This document shows, one piece after another, positions 22,717-25,179 of a stretch of 25,179 nt of DNA. The stretch is from Oscillospiraceae bacterium (GTDB lineage: Bacteria > Bacillota_A > Clostridia > Oscillospirales > Oscillospiraceae): positions 1 to 25,179 of the forward strand of contig JAGBEM010000204.1 of NCBI GenBank assembly GCA_017936985.1, given 5' to 3'. The notes under the pieces were generated by a model. It was not told the origin of the DNA. It made no database searches and was given only the letters and a program-made list of their open reading frames with translations. Every line of letters starts with the position of its first letter. Within the stretch, counting starts at the first letter, position 1. A program made the translations under genes and the position numbers.

Positions 22717-24387
22717 ATGCCCATCGATTTGCTAACAAAACAGGGCGAAGCCCTGCTTTCCTCCACCGAAACTCCCTGGCAGGTCTACCCCAGACCCCAA
22801 ATGCGCCGCAGTAGTTATGTAAACCTAAATGGTCAGTGGGCATTTTCTGCCGGCGAAGAGGATTTTTCCCAGACCATTCGTGTCCCCTTCTGCCCGGAAA
22901 GCCAGCTTTCCGGTGTCCAGCAACACTTTCCAGAGGGCACGCCCCTGTTCTACCGCCGCAAATTCACCCTCCCAGAGGGCTTCAACAAGGGTCGTATCCT
23001 GCTGCACATCGGTGCTGCCGATCAGGTCGCAGAAATTTATGTAAACCAAAGACATCTGACCACCCACGTAGGCGGTTACGAGGCCTTTTCTGTGGACATC
23101 ACCGATGCCCTCCAGGACGAAAATGAGCTGGTGATCCGCTGCACCGACGACCTTCGGGATAGAACCTTTCCCTACGGCAAGCAGGTCATGAAGCGGGGCG
23201 GCATGTGGTATACCCCTGTCAGCGGCATCTGGCAGACGGTCTGGCTGGAAAGCGTTCCGCAGCACTATATCCGCAAGCTGAACATTGAAAACCGGGGCAC
23301 TTCCGTCACCATCTCCGCCGAACCGCCCATGGAGGGCAAGATCATCATCCCCGGTCTTGGTGAATACCCCCTGGGTAGCACCATCACCCCGGAAGATCCT
23401 CACCTGTGGAGTCCGGAAGACCCCTATCTTTACGAATTTACCGTAGAAACCGCCGAAGATAAAGTGGAAAGCTACTTCGCCCTGCGCTCTCTGGAAATCA
23501 AAACCATAAAGGGCCAGCCCCGGCTGTGTCTCAACGGAAAACCCTACTTCTTCCACGGTCTTTTGGACCAGGGCTACTGGCCCGACGGTCTGTTCACCCC
23601 GGCCCACCCGGAATGCTATGCCGAGGACATCCTGGCTATGAAAAACCTGGGCTTTAATATGCTGCGCAAGCACATCAAAGTCGAGCCGGAGGAATTTTAC
23701 TACCAATGTGACAAGCTGGGTATGGTGGTTTTCCAGGACATGGTCAATAACGGCGCTTATAACTTCTTCCGGGATACCGCCCTGCCCACCATTGGCATCC
23801 AAAAGCTGAACGACAAAAACCTCCATAAAGACCCCAAAACCCGCCAGCGTTTTCTGGATTCCATGGCTTCCACTGTCAACCAGCTGAAAAATCACCCCTG
23901 CATCTGCTACTGGACCATCTTTAACGAGGGCTGGGGCCAGTTCGACAGTGACAATGTCTGCGACCAATTCCGCAAATTGGACAACACTCGGTTTATCGAT
24001 ACCACCTCCGGCTGGTTCCGCCGCAGCAATACCGATGTGGACAGCCGCCATGTGTACTTCAAGCCTGTTAAGCTGAAGCCCTCCGACAAGCCCCTTGTCC
24101 TTTCCGAATTCGGCGGCTACTCCTTTAAGCCCGAGGAGCACGTGTTTAACACGGAGCAGACCTACGGCTACGGCAAATTTGAGGACATGGAGGAATTTGC
24201 CGACGCAGTGGAAAGGCTCTATCTGAACGAGATCCTCCCGACAAAGGCCGCAGGCCTTTGTGCCGCAGTGTACACTCAAGTCTCCGATGTGGAAGACGAA
24301 ACCAACGGCTTACTCAGCTACGACCGAAAGGTCACCAAACTGGACCCTGCACGAATGACCGCCATCGCCGAAGCACTGAAAGACTGA
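22717..24387 (+). CDS. Glycoside hydrolase family 2 beta-glycosidase
   Basis: This 556-aa enzyme has no signal peptide, so it acts in the cytoplasm. The N-terminal jelly-roll domain is clear (NLNGQWAFS, YRRKFTLP, AEIYVNQRHLTTHVGGYEAFSVDITDAL, GGMWYTPVSGIWQTVWLE). A short beta-sandwich segment and the TIM barrel follow (HPCICYWTIFNEGWGQF with acid/base candidate E404; LVLSEFGGY with nucleophile candidate E464). It is compact compared with typical beta-galactosidases. The NxK motif of beta-glucuronidases is not seen; VSDVEDETNGLLSYDRK occupies that region, so the substrate is left as an unspecified beta-glycoside. The ATG at 22717 is 8 nt after AAAGGA (22703-22708). It is the likely downstream partner of the MFS carrier. 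Confidence 0.93.
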   Translation: MPIDLLTKQGEALLSSTETPWQVYPRPQMRRSSYVNLNGQWAFSAGEEDFSQTIRVPFCPESQLSGVQQHFPEGTPLFYRRKFTLPEGFNKGRILLHIGAADQVAEIYVNQRHLTTHVGGYEAFSVDITDALQDENELVIRCTDDLRDRTFPYGKQVMKRGGMWYTPVSGIWQTVWLESVPQHYIRKLNIENRGTSVTISAEPPMEGKIIIPGLGEYPLGSTITPEDPHLWSPEDPYLYEFTVETAEDKVESYFALRSLEIKTIKGQPRLCLNGKPYFFHGLLDQGYWPDGLFTPAHPECYAEDILAMKNLGFNMLRKHIKVEPEEFYYQCDKLGMVVFQDMVNNGAYNFFRDTALPTIGIQKLNDKNLHKDPKTRQRFLDSMASTVNQLKNHPCICYWTIFNEGWGQFDSDNVCDQFRKLDNTRFIDTTSGWFRRSNTDVDSRHVYFKPVKLKPSDKPLVLSEFGGYSFKPEEHVFNTEQTYGYGKFEDMEEFADAVERLYLNEILPTKAAGLCAAVYTQVSDVEDETNGLLSYDRKVTKLDPARMTAIAEALKD

Positions 24388-24394
24388 TGGAAAA

Positions 24395-24429
24395 CAAAAA
24401 AGACGGGATCTTTCGATCCCGTCTTTTTT
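24395..24429. terminator. Bidirectional terminator between GH2 and the zinc-ribbon gene
   Basis: AAAAAAGACGGGATC (24396-24410) and GATCCCGTCTTTTTT (24415-24429) form a perfect 15-bp stem with a TTTC loop (GAAA on the other strand). Its A- and T-runs serve as U-tracts for both strands. It lies 7 bp after the GH2 stop and 8 bp from the converging gene's stop. Confidence 0.93.
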
Positions 24430-24437
24430 ACATTTTC

Positions 24438-25179
24438 TTAGCCGTTGATGTTATAATCCCGGTTCATCAGGTTGGTAGCCTTGCACAGCTTGTAGGTATA
24501 GACCAGAGGGCCAACGCCGAACAGCAGGCTGCCCAGAATGCCCCACAGCCAGAAGGTGGACGCACTGAACTTGTAGTTGATGCCGCGGCGCTTAACTTCA
24601 CCGCCGATGCGGTTGCACAGGCCGTGGATCCACACGAAAGCATAGATGCCCAGTGTCAAACCGGTGAGCATTAGCATCCAATAATACTGCTGGGTGCGTT
24701 GACCGTCGTGCTTGCTGGCAACCATATTGATCTCTTCGGCAATACGGCTCATAATGACCATATTGTAAATACCGCCGGTGATTAGGCCCAGGAAGAACAT
24801 TTTGCACAGGCCGCGCTTGTCAGGCAGCTGATACCGGGGCGCATTGGAAACAGGCGCAGCCGTCTGGTAAACCGTCTGGTATACCGGCTGAGCAGTTGCC
24901 ACGGGAGCAGCTACAGGCTCAGGCTGGGGAACATATTCATACTTGGGCTGGGGTGCGGGCTCGACCGCCGGAGCAGGCTCGTAAGCAGGAATAACCTCCG
25001 GTTCTGCAACAGGTGCTGCCACAGGCTCTGCAGGAATGAACGCAGGCTCAGCAGCTACCTCTTGCGCAGGTACGACCACCGGCTCAGCAGGAACAACTGC
25101 AGGCTCTGCAGCAGGCTCAAGCTGAACAGCGCCGCACAGAGGGCAGAAACGGGCATCGTCACGGATCTCTCCGCCGCAG
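24438..25179 (-). CDS. Zinc-ribbon / Pro-Ala-rich / DUF4234-like membrane protein (5' end beyond window)
   Basis: The minus frame runs off the right edge, so the start is missing, probably by only a few residues. The first visible codons read CGGEIRDDARFCPLCGA, the second half of a typical N-terminal zinc ribbon (CxxCG followed by FCPxCG). A 70-90-residue Pro/Ala/Glu/Val-rich linker follows, with AEPV-like and YQTV repeats. The C-terminal 110 residues are a small membrane domain with about four helices (MFFLGLITGGIYNMVIMSRIAEEIN, YYWMLMLTGLTLGIYAFVW, WGILGSLLFGVGPLVYTYKL) that fits DUF4234. The role is unknown; such proteins are thought to be membrane-associated and non-enzymatic. An ATG at 25079 is internal to the linker and not the real start. 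Confidence 0.83.
   Translation of the reverse strand, partial: CGGEIRDDARFCPLCGAVQLEPAAEPAVVPAEPVVVPAQEVAAEPAFIPAEPVAAPVAEPEVIPAYEPAPAVEPAPQPKYEYVPQPEPVAAPVATAQPVYQTVYQTAAPVSNAPRYQLPDKRGLCKMFFLGLITGGIYNMVIMSRIAEEINMVASKHDGQRTQQYYWMLMLTGLTLGIYAFVWIHGLCNRIGGEVKRRGINYKFSASTFWLWGILGSLLFGVGPLVYTYKLCKATNLMNRDYNING

Noticed and set aside
22825..24279. A 484-codon minus frame inside the GH2 gene
   Set aside because: It is antisense to an unmistakable GH2 enzyme with both catalytic Glu residues, and it lacks translation signals.
1..25179. CRISPR arrays, prophage genes, toxin-antitoxin pairs or a defence island
   Set aside because: No regular short direct repeats with spacers and no matching protein motifs were seen on either strand.

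Overview
The window looks like a chromosomal segment of a gut-type Firmicute, most likely a Clostridia/Oscillospiraceae (Ruminococcaceae-like) bacterium. The clues are Gram-positive surface proteins (signal peptides, a sortase-type C-terminus, Spy0128/FctA isopeptide domains), strong AGGAGG ribosome binding sites, sigma-A-type promoters with 17-bp spacers, GC-rich third codon positions, and glycosidase, AraC, MFS and ECF genes typical of carbohydrate-scavenging gut anaerobes. No rRNA, tRNA, CRISPR array, integrase or transposase gene was seen.

Layout, left to right. (1) 1-5196, minus: a very large secreted protein cut by the left edge. It has a signal peptide, four NPCBM-like modules, acidic CxxC repeats and a ComEC-type metallo-beta-lactamase (MBL) domain. 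A strong promoter and three 20-bp-phased repeats lie just upstream. (2) 5427-7472, minus: a PF14907-like nucleotidyltransferase and an AraC regulator that starts at TTG. The AraC gene is divergent from (3) 7584-9947, plus: a GH3 beta-glycosidase with swapped domain order. The two divergent promoters occupy the same 33 bp and end in mirror-image TTGCAT/ATGCAA arms. (4) 10074-11202, plus: an ECF-transporter S component and a class I SAM methyltransferase, 1 bp apart. (5) 11260-19308, minus: a giant cell-wall protein of 2682 aa with a VWA head, a long stalk of 12 Spy0128-like repeats and a PPKTA sorting signal. It has its own promoter and a leader containing interleaved stems. (6) 19455-19612: a MITE-like palindromic repeat. 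(7) 19717-20397, minus: an MgtC/SapB-family membrane protein. (8) 20647-24387, plus: an MFS transporter, a short AT-richer orphan gene and a cytoplasmic GH2 glycosidase. (9) 24438 to the right edge, minus: a zinc-ribbon, Pro/Ala-rich, DUF4234-type membrane protein lacking only its extreme N-terminus.

Read together, the window combines surface architecture (two giant exported proteins) with uptake and cytoplasmic hydrolysis of glycosides (AraC-GH3 and MFS-GH2). Neither giant protein has an adjacent sortase or pilin gene, so the wall-anchored one probably relies on a housekeeping sortase elsewhere. The least ordinary items are the secreted NPCBM-MBL protein, the single-chain VWA plus 12-domain isopeptide fibre with its leader RNA, and the fully overlapping divergent promoter. 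Family names come from motif recognition by eye; no database search was possible.
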